Shown here one piece after another: positions 25,909 to 34,478 of a stretch of 64,000 bases of DNA. The stretch spans positions 62,001-126,000 of the forward strand of contig JAEYLC010000023.1 in assembly GCA_023461435.1 (NCBI GenBank), read 5' to 3'. Below the pieces are notes generated by a model, which saw nothing but the letters and a program-made list of their open reading frames with translations, was not told where the DNA came from and ran no database searches. Numbering within the stretch: the first letter of the stretch is position 1; each line of letters starts with the position of its first letter. Origin of the DNA: Bacillota bacterium. Lineage in GTDB: Bacteria; Bacillota; Clostridia; Christensenellales; SZUA-584. The position numbers and the translations under genes are program-made.

Positions 25909-26195
25909 GACGTTTTACGCCCGTTTTCTTGGCTTTCTGAAATACAGTTAAGTTTATCTGCTCCGCGCTTATGCTCGCATCGCGGCAATCAGTGCCCGTG
26001 TTCCCGCCATGTACTACTTCGCGGCGGAAAAACGGTTGCTCACAGGCAGATGAGTTTTCGGTATTTTCTTTAATTGCCGGACAACCTGTCTGTGCAAACT
26101 GCCTCTTCTTTGTAAACTCTTATGAAATGTCACGCTCGGGGCAACGGATTTCAGCTTTTAACTGGAACAGCTGTTTATTTTAACAATCACGCAAC

Positions 26196-26249
26196 ATGAC
26201 AATATTGTCATATGACATGGTTGTCATATGCTGTGAAGTATGTTATACT
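26196..26249 (+). promoter_or_regulatory. TetR-gene promoter with two tandem operators
   Basis: Two adjoining 16-bp inverted repeats of the form ATGACA-N4-TGTCAT occupy 26196-26211 and 26212-26227. The second contains the -35 TTGTCA (26221-26226); after 17 bp comes TATACT (26244-26249). The site lies directly before the TetR gene, so autorepression by two cooperating dimers is likely. Confidence 0.85.
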
Positions 26250-26269
26250 GCTTTTTAAGGAGGAGTGCT

Positions 26270-26869
26270 ATGCCTAAAGAAACATTTTACAACCTGCCGG
26301 AGAGTAAGCAAACAGCTGTTTTTAAAGCGGCTGTTCAAGAGTTTTCGACACAAAAATATAGCGATGCATCCATAAACCAGATTGTGAAATCAGCGGGGAT
26401 ACCCAGAGGAAGCTTCTATCAGTATTTCAATGACAAGGCAGATGTTTTTGTGTTCATACTTGAAAAAATTTCAGCGCAAATCAAGGCTGTTGAACAGAAA
26501 AATGCGGTGGATGACAGTGATTGTGATGCATTAACTCAATTTGCAAAAAAGCTGGCCTCTACCATCGAGCTTAACGGTTCCAATCCTGAATATGTACGTA
26601 TCACAATAATGCAGTCCAAAGAAACAGATCCTTTTGTTAAAAAATTTTTTGAATTACAGGAGGAACACAAACAGGCGGTGATCAACCTTTTTGAGCAGGA
26701 TAAGAAGCGTGGGCTGATTCGCGAGGATGTTGACGCCGCAGCCGTCATTGATATGGTTTACCTGCTTTCAAAAGAAGCGTTCTATGCCATGGGATCAGAT
26801 GGAAACGCCTATCAAAAAAGAATGGAAATATATTTAAAAATAATACGTGAAGGAATAAGGAGGTCTTAG
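26270..26869 (+). CDS. TetR-family transcriptional regulator
   Basis: The 199-residue regulator has a typical N-terminal TetR helix-turn-helix (about 8-55, with SINQIVKSAGIPRGSFYQYFNDKADVF) and an all-helical ligand-binding C-terminal domain. The ATG at 26270 follows AAGGAGGAG; an upstream in-frame start at 26240 lies within the promoter -10 and is rejected. It is followed 1 nt later by an alpha/beta hydrolase gene, forming a two-gene operon under the tandem ATGACA-N4-TGTCAT operators. The inducer is unknown. Codon and base composition are more AT-rich than in neighbouring genes, consistent with horizontal acquisition. Confidence 0.92.
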   Translation: MPKETFYNLPESKQTAVFKAAVQEFSTQKYSDASINQIVKSAGIPRGSFYQYFNDKADVFVFILEKISAQIKAVEQKNAVDDSDCDALTQFAKKLASTIELNGSNPEYVRITIMQSKETDPFVKKFFELQEEHKQAVINLFEQDKKRGLIREDVDAAAVIDMVYLLSKEAFYAMGSDGNAYQKRMEIYLKIIREGIRRS

Positions 26870-26870
26870 C

Positions 26871-27746
26871 ATGAGCAACCTTACGTTCTACGATGGAAAA
26901 GTATCGACAGAAGGAGACGAGCTTTATTACAAAGTACGCGGCGAAGGAAAGCCGCTCTTATTTATTGCTCCCGCAGGCGGTAATGGCGATGGATATTATC
27001 CAGTGGCGTCTTTGTTGTCTGACAGGTACAAGGTGATCACATATGACAGACGTGCAAATACCAGAAGTACAAAAAATTTTCCGGATAATTTTGATGTACG
27101 CCAGCAAAGCCGAGATGCCATTGCTGTGTTAAACGCTGTTGGGGAAACGTCTGCAATCGTGATCGGCAACAGCAGTGGCGCGGTTATCGCACTCGATCTG
27201 GCAACCGCTTATCCAGAATCGGTTTATGCAGCAATTATCCATGAAGCCCCTATCCCGTCAGTGCTCCCCGACGCTGAAGCCTTGAAGTGGAGTGATTTTT
27301 TTAAATCCTGTTATGAGCTCGGCAAACGAAAGGGCGCGGCGTGGGGCGCGATGAAATTCTACTTCGGTGTTGAATTACCGGCAGTTCGGCTGATGATGGC
27401 TACCATGAAAGTGCTTAAATATATGAAGCAGGATAAAACAACATGTCATGTGGAAAGCATCCCGTCAAAAGAAGCGACTGACATACTCATATTTAATGAA
27501 TTATTACCCGTTACAGGATACGGGTTGGATATCGATACTCTGAGGAACAGTGGTGTTAAAATATTCATAGGTTGCGGCCAATACGGACTGAAGAAAAATG
27601 CGTGGTATGCGAGAGTGGCAAAATTACTAGCCGACAGGCTCTCTTGCGATTTCGTTGTGTTTCCCGGGCATCACGGCGAGTATATGAGTAATCCGATACC
27701 TTGGGCAAATGTATTACGAAAGACAATACAAAAAGCAGACTGGTAA
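26871..27746 (+). CDS. Alpha/beta hydrolase
   Basis: The 291-residue cytoplasmic hydrolase has the nucleophile elbow GNSSG at about 100-104, an oxyanion-type LLFIAPAGGNGDGY segment near 30-43, and a C-terminal FPGHHGEY that supplies the catalytic histidine. The family acts on esters, lactones or epoxides; the substrate cannot be told. It is the second gene of the TetR operon, with GGAGG just upstream of its ATG, so its expression is likely induced by the TetR ligand, which may be its substrate. Confidence 0.88.
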   Translation: MSNLTFYDGKVSTEGDELYYKVRGEGKPLLFIAPAGGNGDGYYPVASLLSDRYKVITYDRRANTRSTKNFPDNFDVRQQSRDAIAVLNAVGETSAIVIGNSSGAVIALDLATAYPESVYAAIIHEAPIPSVLPDAEALKWSDFFKSCYELGKRKGAAWGAMKFYFGVELPAVRLMMATMKVLKYMKQDKTTCHVESIPSKEATDILIFNELLPVTGYGLDIDTLRNSGVKIFIGCGQYGLKKNAWYARVAKLLADRLSCDFVVFPGHHGEYMSNPIPWANVLRKTIQKADW

Positions 27747-28166
27747 TTAGCAGATATTATAAGGCGTGGTCTGTCTGGCGAAGGGCAATATAAAAAAGCC
27801 GTCAAATTTGAGAAATCGGTTAAGAATTCGAATAAAAATTACTCGGATTGCCTTTCAATTGCCTGCAAGCTTTGACAGCAAAAATAAGCAGACATATCAA
27901 TGATAACCATTCAAACACATCGCCAATAACTGAATAAAAACCATATACACATATGCCGATGCAGTACGGTGCGGAAATCAGTATTTAATCCATTCGGATT
28001 TTATTAGTTTAACTTTGCTTTTTTTCGATTATATATAAAGGGTTAAATTTTCTATGTATTGAAACATCGTCGGAACGCTGAAGCGGCTGTTAAATTTAAA
28101 TTAACGGCTGCTATATATAACGGTTTTCTCCCCAAATTAGATTATATCAGCAAGAAGGGACTGCTT
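27747..28166. other. Intergenic stretch with possible gene remnant on the minus strand
   Basis: No complete gene is seen. On the minus strand a 53-codon open frame from 27981 to 27820 encodes two hydrophobic segments (ISAPYCIGICVYGFYSV and WLSLICLLIFAVKAC) but starts only at CTG and has no ribosome binding site. It may be the tail of a lost membrane-protein gene. The rest is AT-rich leader before the FtsA-like gene. Confidence 0.3.
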
Positions 28167-30089
28167 ATGCCACAATCAACAAAAAGGCGATTGAAAGCAC
28201 AGCCAAACAACGCGATATTTGCTCTTGATATCGGCACCCGCAGCATCATCGGTATTGTCGGGACAATGGAAAACGGCCGTTTTCGCGTGATTGCCATGGA
28301 AAAGGAAAACCAGACACAGCGCTCTATGGTTGACGGCCAGATTGAGAACATCGATGAGGTTGTAAAAATTGCCCGCGTCGTCAAAAACCGGCTGGAAGAT
28401 AAGCTGCGCTGCCGGCTCAGGCGGGTCTGTGTGGCTGCGGCGGGTCGTACGCTGAAAACACAGCGCGCTTCGTTTGAAATGGAATTCTCTCAGCCGCAAA
28501 GGGTAGACGAAGAAACCATCAGCCGTCTGCAGGCCGGAGCCATCGCGGAGGCTGAAGCGGTATTCACCAACGGCATGGACGGTGATACCCGCCAGTTTTA
28601 TCTGGTCGGTCACAGCATCGTTCAGTACTACATGGACAGCTATCCCATCTCAAATTTACTTGACCACCAAGCCAGCCAAATTCAGGCGGACGTGATCGCC
28701 ACATTCCTTCCGAGAGAAGTCGTTGAAAGCCTGTATCTGGCCATGCAACGGATTGACCTTGAGGTTGAGAGCCTCACGCTGGAGCCTATTGCCGCCATCA
28801 ATGCGGTGATTCCTAATAACCTTCGCCTGCTGAATCTCGCGCTGGCGGACATCGGCGCAGGGACCTCGGACATTGCCATTTGCAAAGACGGCGGCATTGT
28901 GGGATACACAATGGCCACCGTGGCCGGAGATGAAATTACCGAGGCGCTGATGAAGCGGTATCTTCTTGACTTTGATACTGCGGAATCAATTAAGACACAG
29001 CTGGGCACGCAGGATTCTGTCAGCATAACCGATATACTGGGCAACGAACATAGAATCACGCAGCAAGACATGATGGATTGCATCGATGATGCGACGGAAG
29101 ACCTCTGCCGGGAGATTGCGAAACATATCTGCGCGGTGAATGGCGCGCCGACGTCGGCCGTATTTTTGGCCGGAGGCGGCAGCAAGCTGGCCAGCTTACG
29201 CGCAGGGATATCCAAACACATGAACATAGATATCGAACGGGTGGCGATTGCAGGCAACTACTTTAAGACGCTCGCCTTCTCGGACATTTACGACCTCAAT
29301 GACCCCGAATATGCGACGCCGCTCGGCATCTGTATTTCGGCCGGTATGAACCTTATCGCCGACAGTTTCAACATCACACTCAACGGCAACCGCGCAAAGC
29401 TTTTCCGCAACGGCACAATGACCATCATGGATATTCTTATGATGAACGGTTACTCCTCTCACGACCTTTTGCCCCAGGCAGGAAAAAAGCTCATTATTGA
29501 TGTCAACGGTGAGCCCAAAATATTCTATGGAGCGCCCGGGGAGGTTGCCGTGCTGAAGCTGAACGGCAAAGACGCGAAAATTTCCGATCCGGTCAAAACG
29601 GGCGACGGTATCGAATTCATTCCCGCGGTCCACGGACAGCCCGCCCGGCGTTGTCTGAATGACCTCCTCGCGGATGATCCCGATCAGGTTGCCACGGTCA
29701 ACGGGAAGATCGTCACCCCGGATACGCCGTTGAAAACGGGCGATGTGATCGTGATAACGAGCTCTCCCGCATTGCCTGAAACGGCTGTAAAATCCGATTC
29801 TCCGATGTTCTTTGAACCCGCTGCGCCGCGGCCCGAGCCGCCCGTTCCGGCGCAATCAGCAGGTAAAATCGAATTCACGCTGAACAATAATCCGGTTTTG
29901 CTCTCAAAAAAACCCGACGGGACGCCCTATTATGTCATCGATATGCTCGAGTTATCGGGAATTGATCTGGAAAACCCGACTGGAGAGATCGTGCTGCGCG
30001 TCAACGGCGCCGAAGGTACCTTTTTGACGGACTTGAAGCATGGAGACCGATTGGAGATATATTACGCCGAGAGCGGCAGCAGGAATTAG
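28167..30089 (+). CDS. FtsA-like actin-fold protein with repeated C-terminal extension
   Basis: The 640-residue protein has an FtsA/PilM-type actin fold over about residues 10-400: FALDIGTRSIIG phosphate loop, LADIGAGTSDIAI, and FLAGGGSKL. True FtsA is about 420 residues. The extra C-terminal part has beta-grasp-like modules marked by VNG or LNG at 446, 465, 511 and 612, with KTGD/KHGD turns after three of them, and a proline-rich linker at about 545-570. There is no ftsZ or divIVA nearby and no clear amphipathic membrane-targeting helix at the end. A role in division, pilus assembly or another membrane machine is possible. The ATG at 28167 has AAGGGA upstream. Confidence 0.82.
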   Translation: MPQSTKRRLKAQPNNAIFALDIGTRSIIGIVGTMENGRFRVIAMEKENQTQRSMVDGQIENIDEVVKIARVVKNRLEDKLRCRLRRVCVAAAGRTLKTQRASFEMEFSQPQRVDEETISRLQAGAIAEAEAVFTNGMDGDTRQFYLVGHSIVQYYMDSYPISNLLDHQASQIQADVIATFLPREVVESLYLAMQRIDLEVESLTLEPIAAINAVIPNNLRLLNLALADIGAGTSDIAICKDGGIVGYTMATVAGDEITEALMKRYLLDFDTAESIKTQLGTQDSVSITDILGNEHRITQQDMMDCIDDATEDLCREIAKHICAVNGAPTSAVFLAGGGSKLASLRAGISKHMNIDIERVAIAGNYFKTLAFSDIYDLNDPEYATPLGICISAGMNLIADSFNITLNGNRAKLFRNGTMTIMDILMMNGYSSHDLLPQAGKKLIIDVNGEPKIFYGAPGEVAVLKLNGKDAKISDPVKTGDGIEFIPAVHGQPARRCLNDLLADDPDQVATVNGKIVTPDTPLKTGDVIVITSSPALPETAVKSDSPMFFEPAAPRPEPPVPAQSAGKIEFTLNNNPVLLSKKPDGTPYYVIDMLELSGIDLENPTGEIVLRVNGAEGTFLTDLKHGDRLEIYYAESGSRN

Positions 30090-30103
30090 GTCGGACTATT
30101 TTC

Positions 30104-30132
30104 TTTCTTGAATGACCCTTCCATGTTATACT
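30104..30132 (+). promoter_or_regulatory. Promoter of the Crp/Fnr-family gene
   Basis: TTTCTT (30104-30109), 17 bp, then TGT-TATACT with the -10 at 30127-30132. The -35 is weak but the -10 is extended. It lies 29 bp before the start codon, which has only a poor ribosome binding site. Confidence 0.5.
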
Positions 30133-30160
30133 GTGATAAATAAACAATCGGATTCGTGAT

Positions 30161-30847
30161 ATGGAGTCGGTGTTAAGCTGTCTGTTTAAAACGAAATTGT
30201 TCAATGGCATATCTATGGAAGAAGCGAAATCGCTTCTCCCCCTGCTTAATGTACAGATAAAGAGCTGCGAAAAGAGCGCGATTCTCGTCAATATGGATGA
30301 GAAGATCGACTATGTCGGCGCCGTGAGCAGCGGCGAGCTCAGCATATTTAAAGAAGATGTTTACGGGCAGCCGAACCTTATACGTAAGGTCAAAATCAAT
30401 AAGCTCTACGGCATCGAGGTCGCCTGCACGCCATCTCAAATCAGTCCGCTTGTGATTACGTGTGATACCGATTCGGAAGTGATCACGTTTCCTTTCCACA
30501 TGATCGGTGAGCCAGGCGCGATGCCTGATAACCTTCGATGTCTGATGCTTAAAAACATATTGGAGCTTGTGGCCAACGCGAACATGCGCCAGCTTTATAA
30601 GATCGATATACTCTCCAAGAAAAGCCTGCGGGACAGGATATTGCTCTATCTCTCGCTGCAGGCACGCCGCAAAAAAACAAGCGAGATTTGGATTCCGTTC
30701 AATCGCGAAGAATTCGCGGCCTACCTGTGTGTGGATCGCAGCGCGCTGTCTCGCGAGCTTAGCCGCATGCAAAGCGAAGGGTTGATCGAATTCGATAAGA
30801 ACAGATTCAAGCTGTTGACCGGTTTTACCGGCCACGAAAACGCCTAG
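30161..30847 (+). CDS. Crp/Fnr-family transcriptional regulator
   Basis: The 228-residue protein has an N-terminal cyclic-nucleotide-binding-like beta barrel (about 15-125) and a C-terminal winged helix. The recognition region NREEFAAYLCVDRSALSRELSRMQ lies at about 180-203. FNR-type N-terminal cysteine ligands are absent and the phosphate-binding cassette is not conserved, so the effector is unknown. It is convergent with the molybdenum operon and overlaps its last gene by 4 nt. Physical closeness suggests but does not prove control of that operon. Confidence 0.87.
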   Translation: MESVLSCLFKTKLFNGISMEEAKSLLPLLNVQIKSCEKSAILVNMDEKIDYVGAVSSGELSIFKEDVYGQPNLIRKVKINKLYGIEVACTPSQISPLVITCDTDSEVITFPFHMIGEPGAMPDNLRCLMLKNILELVANANMRQLYKIDILSKKSLRDRILLYLSLQARRKKTSEIWIPFNREEFAAYLCVDRSALSRELSRMQSEGLIEFDKNRFKLLTGFTGHENA

Positions 30848-31353
30848 CGCGCGCAGTCTCCCGATTCCCCGCGCATTGTTTCAATGCCATGCGGCAGCAC
30901 ACCTGAAATGATTTCAAAGCATTCCTGCACGGCCTTGAGGCTGCCCGGCATGTTGATAATCAGCGTTTGGCCGCGCGTCACCGAAACGCCCCGGCTCAGC
31001 ATGGCTCGCGGAGTCACCGTCATACTGAACGCGCGCATTGCCTCGCTGATACCCGGCACAAGCCTGTCCGCCACGGACAGCGTCGCCTCGGGCGTCACAT
31101 CCCGCGGGGATAGGCCGGTTCCGCCGGTCGTGAGTATCAAATCACAAAGGCTGTTATCCGCAAGCCGCATCATTTCGACGGCAAGCATTTCCCTGTCGTC
31201 AGGCCGCACGCAGTAACTGACAACCTGATACCCTTGGGCTTCAAGGCTTTCAATCAGGAACTTTCCGCTCAGATCATCGCGCTCTCCCGCATAGCCTTTG
31301 TCGCTTGCGGTGATCACCGCCGCGCGGTACCCGTTACTCGACATAAAGCTCAT
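30844..31353 (-). CDS. Molybdopterin adenylyltransferase (MogA/MoaB family)
   Basis: The enzyme activates molybdopterin by adenylation before molybdate insertion. The 169-residue product has the family's TTGGTGLSPRDVTPEAT motif at about 87-103 and AVITASDKGYAGERDDLSG at the start. It is the last gene of the molybdenum operon and overlaps the MOSC gene by 20 nt. A second ATG three codons later is an equally possible start. It overlaps the convergent Crp/Fnr gene by 4 nt at its 3' end. Confidence 0.9.
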   Translation of the reverse strand: MSFMSSNGYRAAVITASDKGYAGERDDLSGKFLIESLEAQGYQVVSYCVRPDDREMLAVEMMRLADNSLCDLILTTGGTGLSPRDVTPEATLSVADRLVPGISEAMRAFSMTVTPRAMLSRGVSVTRGQTLIINMPGSLKAVQECFEIISGVLPHGIETMRGESGDCAR

Positions 31354-31771
31354 CCCCCGTCCTGATAACGCCTCCGGCGATCACCTTTGCAAAAACACCC
31401 TCGCGCGGCATGATGCAGTCCCCCACCTGCTTAAAAATCTCGCAATGCGAGTGGCACTGCTTGCCGATCTGCGTGATTTCCAGAATCACGCCGTTGCATC
31501 TCAGCCGCGTCCCGACCGGCAGCGCCTTAAAATCGATATCCGTCACCAGCAGATTTTCGCCGAACGCGCCGTCGTCCACGTCGGCGCCCCGGCTGCGGAA
31601 TTCCTGCACGCGGTCATAGCAAAGCAGGCTGACCTGCCGATGCCAGTCTCCCGCGTGCGCGTCGTTTTTGATGCCATAATTTACAACCAACTCGCATTCA
31701 TTGATATTGGTTTTTTTAGTGCCGCGCTTTTCGCTGATGCACACGGCCTTGACGATTCCCTTTTCAGCCAC
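31334..31771 (-). CDS. MOSC-domain protein
   Basis: The 145-residue protein is a stand-alone MOSC (molybdenum cofactor sulfurase C-terminal) domain. It has the segments KNDAHAGDWHRQVSLL and GAFGENLLV and the conserved cysteine in GKQCHSHCEIF at about residue 113-117. MOSC proteins handle sulfur for the molybdenum cofactor or reduce N-hydroxylated bases. In this operon a sulfur-carrying role in cofactor maturation fits best. It overlaps moaA by 8 nt and mogA by 20 nt. Confidence 0.88.
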   Translation of the reverse strand: MAEKGIVKAVCISEKRGTKKTNINECELVVNYGIKNDAHAGDWHRQVSLLCYDRVQEFRSRGADVDDGAFGENLLVTDIDFKALPVGTRLRCNGVILEITQIGKQCHSHCEIFKQVGDCIMPREGVFAKVIAGGVIRTGDELYVE

Positions 31772-32738
31772 CGATCTGCACCATCCTTCTGGTTTCGGAA
31801 GCGCTGTTTGCGGCTTCGCCGAGCTGATGCTGTTTCGGCTTCGCTTCGATAACGCCGGCCATGGCGCTCCTCAGAGATTCATCCGAAATGCCGCTTCGAA
31901 GCAGCGGCTTTAAGGCCAGCCCGGCGTTATAGCACAGGCAGGGCTTGAGCTCGCCGTCGGCGGTGAGCCTGATTCTGTTGCAGTTTGCGCAGAACGAATG
32001 CGACAGCGCGCTGATAAAGCCGACGCTGCCATGGAAACCGGGGAAGTCATAATAAACGGCAGGCCCGTTCCCATGTATAACGGCTGAGCGAACAGGCTGA
32101 CCAAACGCTTCGGTCAGCTTTTGCATCACGATATCGTTGCTCACAGTCTCAAAGTCACTGCCCAGCCCGATCGGCATCATTTCAATGAAGCGCACATCGA
32201 TTGGATTATTCTTGGCAAGACCTGCGATATTGACCCAGTCTGCACTTTCTTGCGTTTGCATCGGCACACAATTGAGCTTTGTTTTCAAGCCAAGCTTTAT
32301 AGCCAGATGAACGCCTTCCAGCACGTTTTCAAGCGCGTCAAAACGCGTCAGTGCCGCAAAGGCTTGCGCGTCCAACGTATCGAGGCTGAAATTGACGCCG
32401 TCAAGGCCCGCACCGGCCAGTTCTTTTCCGAGCTGCGGGAAAAGCACGCCGTTTGTGGTCATCGTCACGGTCTTTATGCCGGGTGTTTCCTTTATCATAC
32501 GAACCAAAGATGCCACGCCTTTGCGCACCAGCGGCTCGCCGCCCGTGATTTTGATTTTCTCAACGCCCATAGATGCAGCCGCGTGCACCACACGCAAAAT
32601 CTCTTCATAAGACAGTATCTCACCGTGCGGGATGCTCTCAACGCCTGCCTCGGGCATACAGTAAACACAGCGCAGGTTGCACCTGTCTGTGACCGATATG
32701 CGCATATAGTCTATTTTTCTGCCAAAACGGTCCTGCAC
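31764..32738 (-). CDS. GTP 3',8-cyclase MoaA
   Basis: This radical S-adenosylmethionine enzyme carries out the first step of molybdopterin synthesis. The 324-residue product has the SAM cluster motif CNLRCVYC (Cys20, Cys24, Cys27) and the C-terminal second-cluster region FCANCNRIRLTADGELKPCL. The usual C-terminal GG ends the protein (IGG). The start is GTG at 32738 with GAGG 8 nt upstream, 4 nt after modC ends. It partners with MoaC, encoded four genes upstream. Confidence 0.95.
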   Translation of the reverse strand: MQDRFGRKIDYMRISVTDRCNLRCVYCMPEAGVESIPHGEILSYEEILRVVHAAASMGVEKIKITGGEPLVRKGVASLVRMIKETPGIKTVTMTTNGVLFPQLGKELAGAGLDGVNFSLDTLDAQAFAALTRFDALENVLEGVHLAIKLGLKTKLNCVPMQTQESADWVNIAGLAKNNPIDVRFIEMMPIGLGSDFETVSNDIVMQKLTEAFGQPVRSAVIHGNGPAVYYDFPGFHGSVGFISALSHSFCANCNRIRLTADGELKPCLCYNAGLALKPLLRSGISDESLRSAMAGVIEAKPKQHQLGEAANSASETRRMVQIGG

Positions 32739-32742
32739 GAGT

Positions 32743-33789
32743 TTACCTCATCAGTATCAATTGATCGGCGGGAAGCTTAAGCAGCAGCTTGGCTGGTGCT
32801 TCCATTGAACGCCATTTGTCCTTGCCAAGCTCATACCGCAGCGAAGCGTCACCTCCGGCGCCGTCTATCCGCACCATCACGATAATGGAGAACATATCCT
32901 CGATCACGCGCGCCACGCTGCACGCAATCACGTTTTCATCAGCCTTGTTGTCCATAGCTTCAAAATAATGAGCCCGAAACCCAACGTGTTTGAGATCGTC
33001 CGGAACCGCTTTGGAAGATACGAGCTTACAGTTCCAGTCCTCGGCGAAAAGCGAATGATCGGTAAGCTTTCTGGCCGTGGAGATGTTTTTGCAGCCGCTG
33101 AGCAGTGCGGTGGAGAGCGTCTGAGGCTTGTTGTAAAGGTCCTTTTTATCAAGCACCTCCTGCATGACGCCGTCATCCATCACCGCGATGCGGTCGCAAA
33201 GCCGGTAGACCTCGTCTCGGTTGTGCGACACGAATAAAATCGTGCCAGGAAAGCCCTCGCGCACCTTGATGATCTCAAGCTCAAGCTGCCACTTTAAAAA
33301 GCTGTCGAGCGCCGAAAACGGCTCGTCGAGCATTAACAGATGCGGTTCGCTTGCGAGTATGCGCGCCAGCGCCACGCGCTGCTGCTGGCCGCCGGAAAGC
33401 TGAGATGGGTAGTGCTTTTCCAGCCCTTCGAGATAGAACGAGGATATTTTCTCTCTGACGACTTCTACTTTATCACGCCCTTCGGGAATGCCGCAAGCGA
33501 TGTTTTTCTCTACCGTCATGTTCGGGAAAAGCGCGTAATCCTGAAACAAATAGCCCGTCTTTCGGAGCCTTGCGGGCACATTGATTTTTTTCTCACTGTC
33601 AAAAAGCACCGCATCATCGAGCACGATGCGCCCCTTGTCCGGTGCCTCTATGCCCGCGATGCATTTGAGCGTCATGCTCTTGCCGCACCCCGAAGCGCCC
33701 AATATTGCGAGCGTCTCGCTGCCCGATTCAAATTCGCTCTTCAAATGAAAGCGGCCGATTTTTTTTTCGATGCGGACACTCAGCGCCAT
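32743..33789 (-). CDS. Molybdate ABC transporter ATPase ModC
   Basis: The 348-residue ATPase has Walker A GASGCGKSMT, signature LSGGQQQRVALARIL, LLMLDEPFSALD, and a C-terminal regulatory TOBE/MOP-like region (about 285-348). It energises molybdate import with ModB. The start is the ATG at 33789 inside the modB coding end; a longer open frame to 34086 runs antiparallel to no known domain and is an out-of-frame artefact over modB. The 10-nt overlap indicates coupling. Confidence 0.93.
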   Translation of the reverse strand: MALSVRIEKKIGRFHLKSEFESGSETLAILGASGCGKSMTLKCIAGIEAPDKGRIVLDDAVLFDSEKKINVPARLRKTGYLFQDYALFPNMTVEKNIACGIPEGRDKVEVVREKISSFYLEGLEKHYPSQLSGGQQQRVALARILASEPHLLMLDEPFSALDSFLKWQLELEIIKVREGFPGTILFVSHNRDEVYRLCDRIAVMDDGVMQEVLDKKDLYNKPQTLSTALLSGCKNISTARKLTDHSLFAEDWNCKLVSSKAVPDDLKHVGFRAHYFEAMDNKADENVIACSVARVIEDMFSIIVMVRIDGAGGDASLRYELGKDKWRSMEAPAKLLLKLPADQLILMR

Positions 33790-34463
33790 AGCTTTCTGCT
33801 TTCCTTTCTGAAGCGCGCGGCATGCTTCGTCCAGACGTTCATTAAAATGATCGTCACAAACGAAATGGCGACGATGATGAACATCCATTTGTATGCAAGG
33901 TCCCAATTGCCCGCCTGCACCGCCGTGTAGATCGCGACCGAAACGGTTTGCGTCCGGCCCGGTATGTTGCCGGCCAGCATGATCGTCGCGCCGAATTCGC
34001 CGAGCGCCCGCGCAAACGCGAGCACGGCGCCCGCCATGATGCTCGGTATCGAGTTCGGCAGCATGACCTTTAAAAATAGCTTCCATTCCGTCATGCCAAG
34101 CGTCCGCCCCGCGCTTAACAGGTTTTCGTCAAGCTGTTCAAATGCGCCGCGCGCCGTGCGGTACATCAGCGGAAACGCGACGACCGTAGACGCAATCACG
34201 GCGCCGACCCACGTGAACACAACGGAGACTCCGATGTCGTTTAGTATCTGGCCGACGAAGCCGTTTTTTCCAAATATGATAAGCAAAAAGAAGCCGACGA
34301 TTGTGGGCGGAAGAACCAAAGGCAACGTGAACAATCCGTCCACGATGCCTTTGCCCCGTTTGAGTTTAACCGTCAGCCAGGCGGCAAGGATTCCGAGTAT
34401 GAATGTGAATACCGTTGCGAGCAGCGCAACCTTAAGCGATAACCAAAGAGGAAACGTATCCAT
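33780..34463 (-). CDS. Molybdate ABC transporter permease ModB
   Basis: This is a membrane permease of 227 residues with about five hydrophobic segments. It has the LPLVLPPTIVGFFLL segment near residues 43-57 and the cytoplasmic coupling loop AGRTLGMTEWKLFLKVMLPNS, both typical of ModB. It lies 15 nt after modA and overlaps modC. Confidence 0.95.
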   Translation of the reverse strand: MDTFPLWLSLKVALLATVFTFILGILAAWLTVKLKRGKGIVDGLFTLPLVLPPTIVGFFLLIIFGKNGFVGQILNDIGVSVVFTWVGAVIASTVVAFPLMYRTARGAFEQLDENLLSAGRTLGMTEWKLFLKVMLPNSIPSIMAGAVLAFARALGEFGATIMLAGNIPGRTQTVSVAIYTAVQAGNWDLAYKWMFIIVAISFVTIILMNVWTKHAARFRKESRKLWR

Positions 34464-34478
34464 GCTGCCTTAATACCA

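Noticed and set aside
25971..26183. Possible small gene of 70 codons after tRNA-Ser
   Set aside because: It has no ribosome binding site, starts in low-complexity sequence, and shows no family pattern.
25780..28166. Genomic island integrated at tRNA-Ser
   Set aside because: The region is AT-rich, but no integrase is present and I could not find a repeat of the tRNA 3' end downstream.
28167..30089. Canonical ftsA assignment
   Set aside because: Length, missing ftsZ neighbour and the repeated C-terminal extension argue against giving the symbol ftsA.
33790..34086. N-terminal extension of ModC
   Set aside because: The extra residues come from reading modB out of frame; the domain and ribosome binding site support the ATG at 33789.
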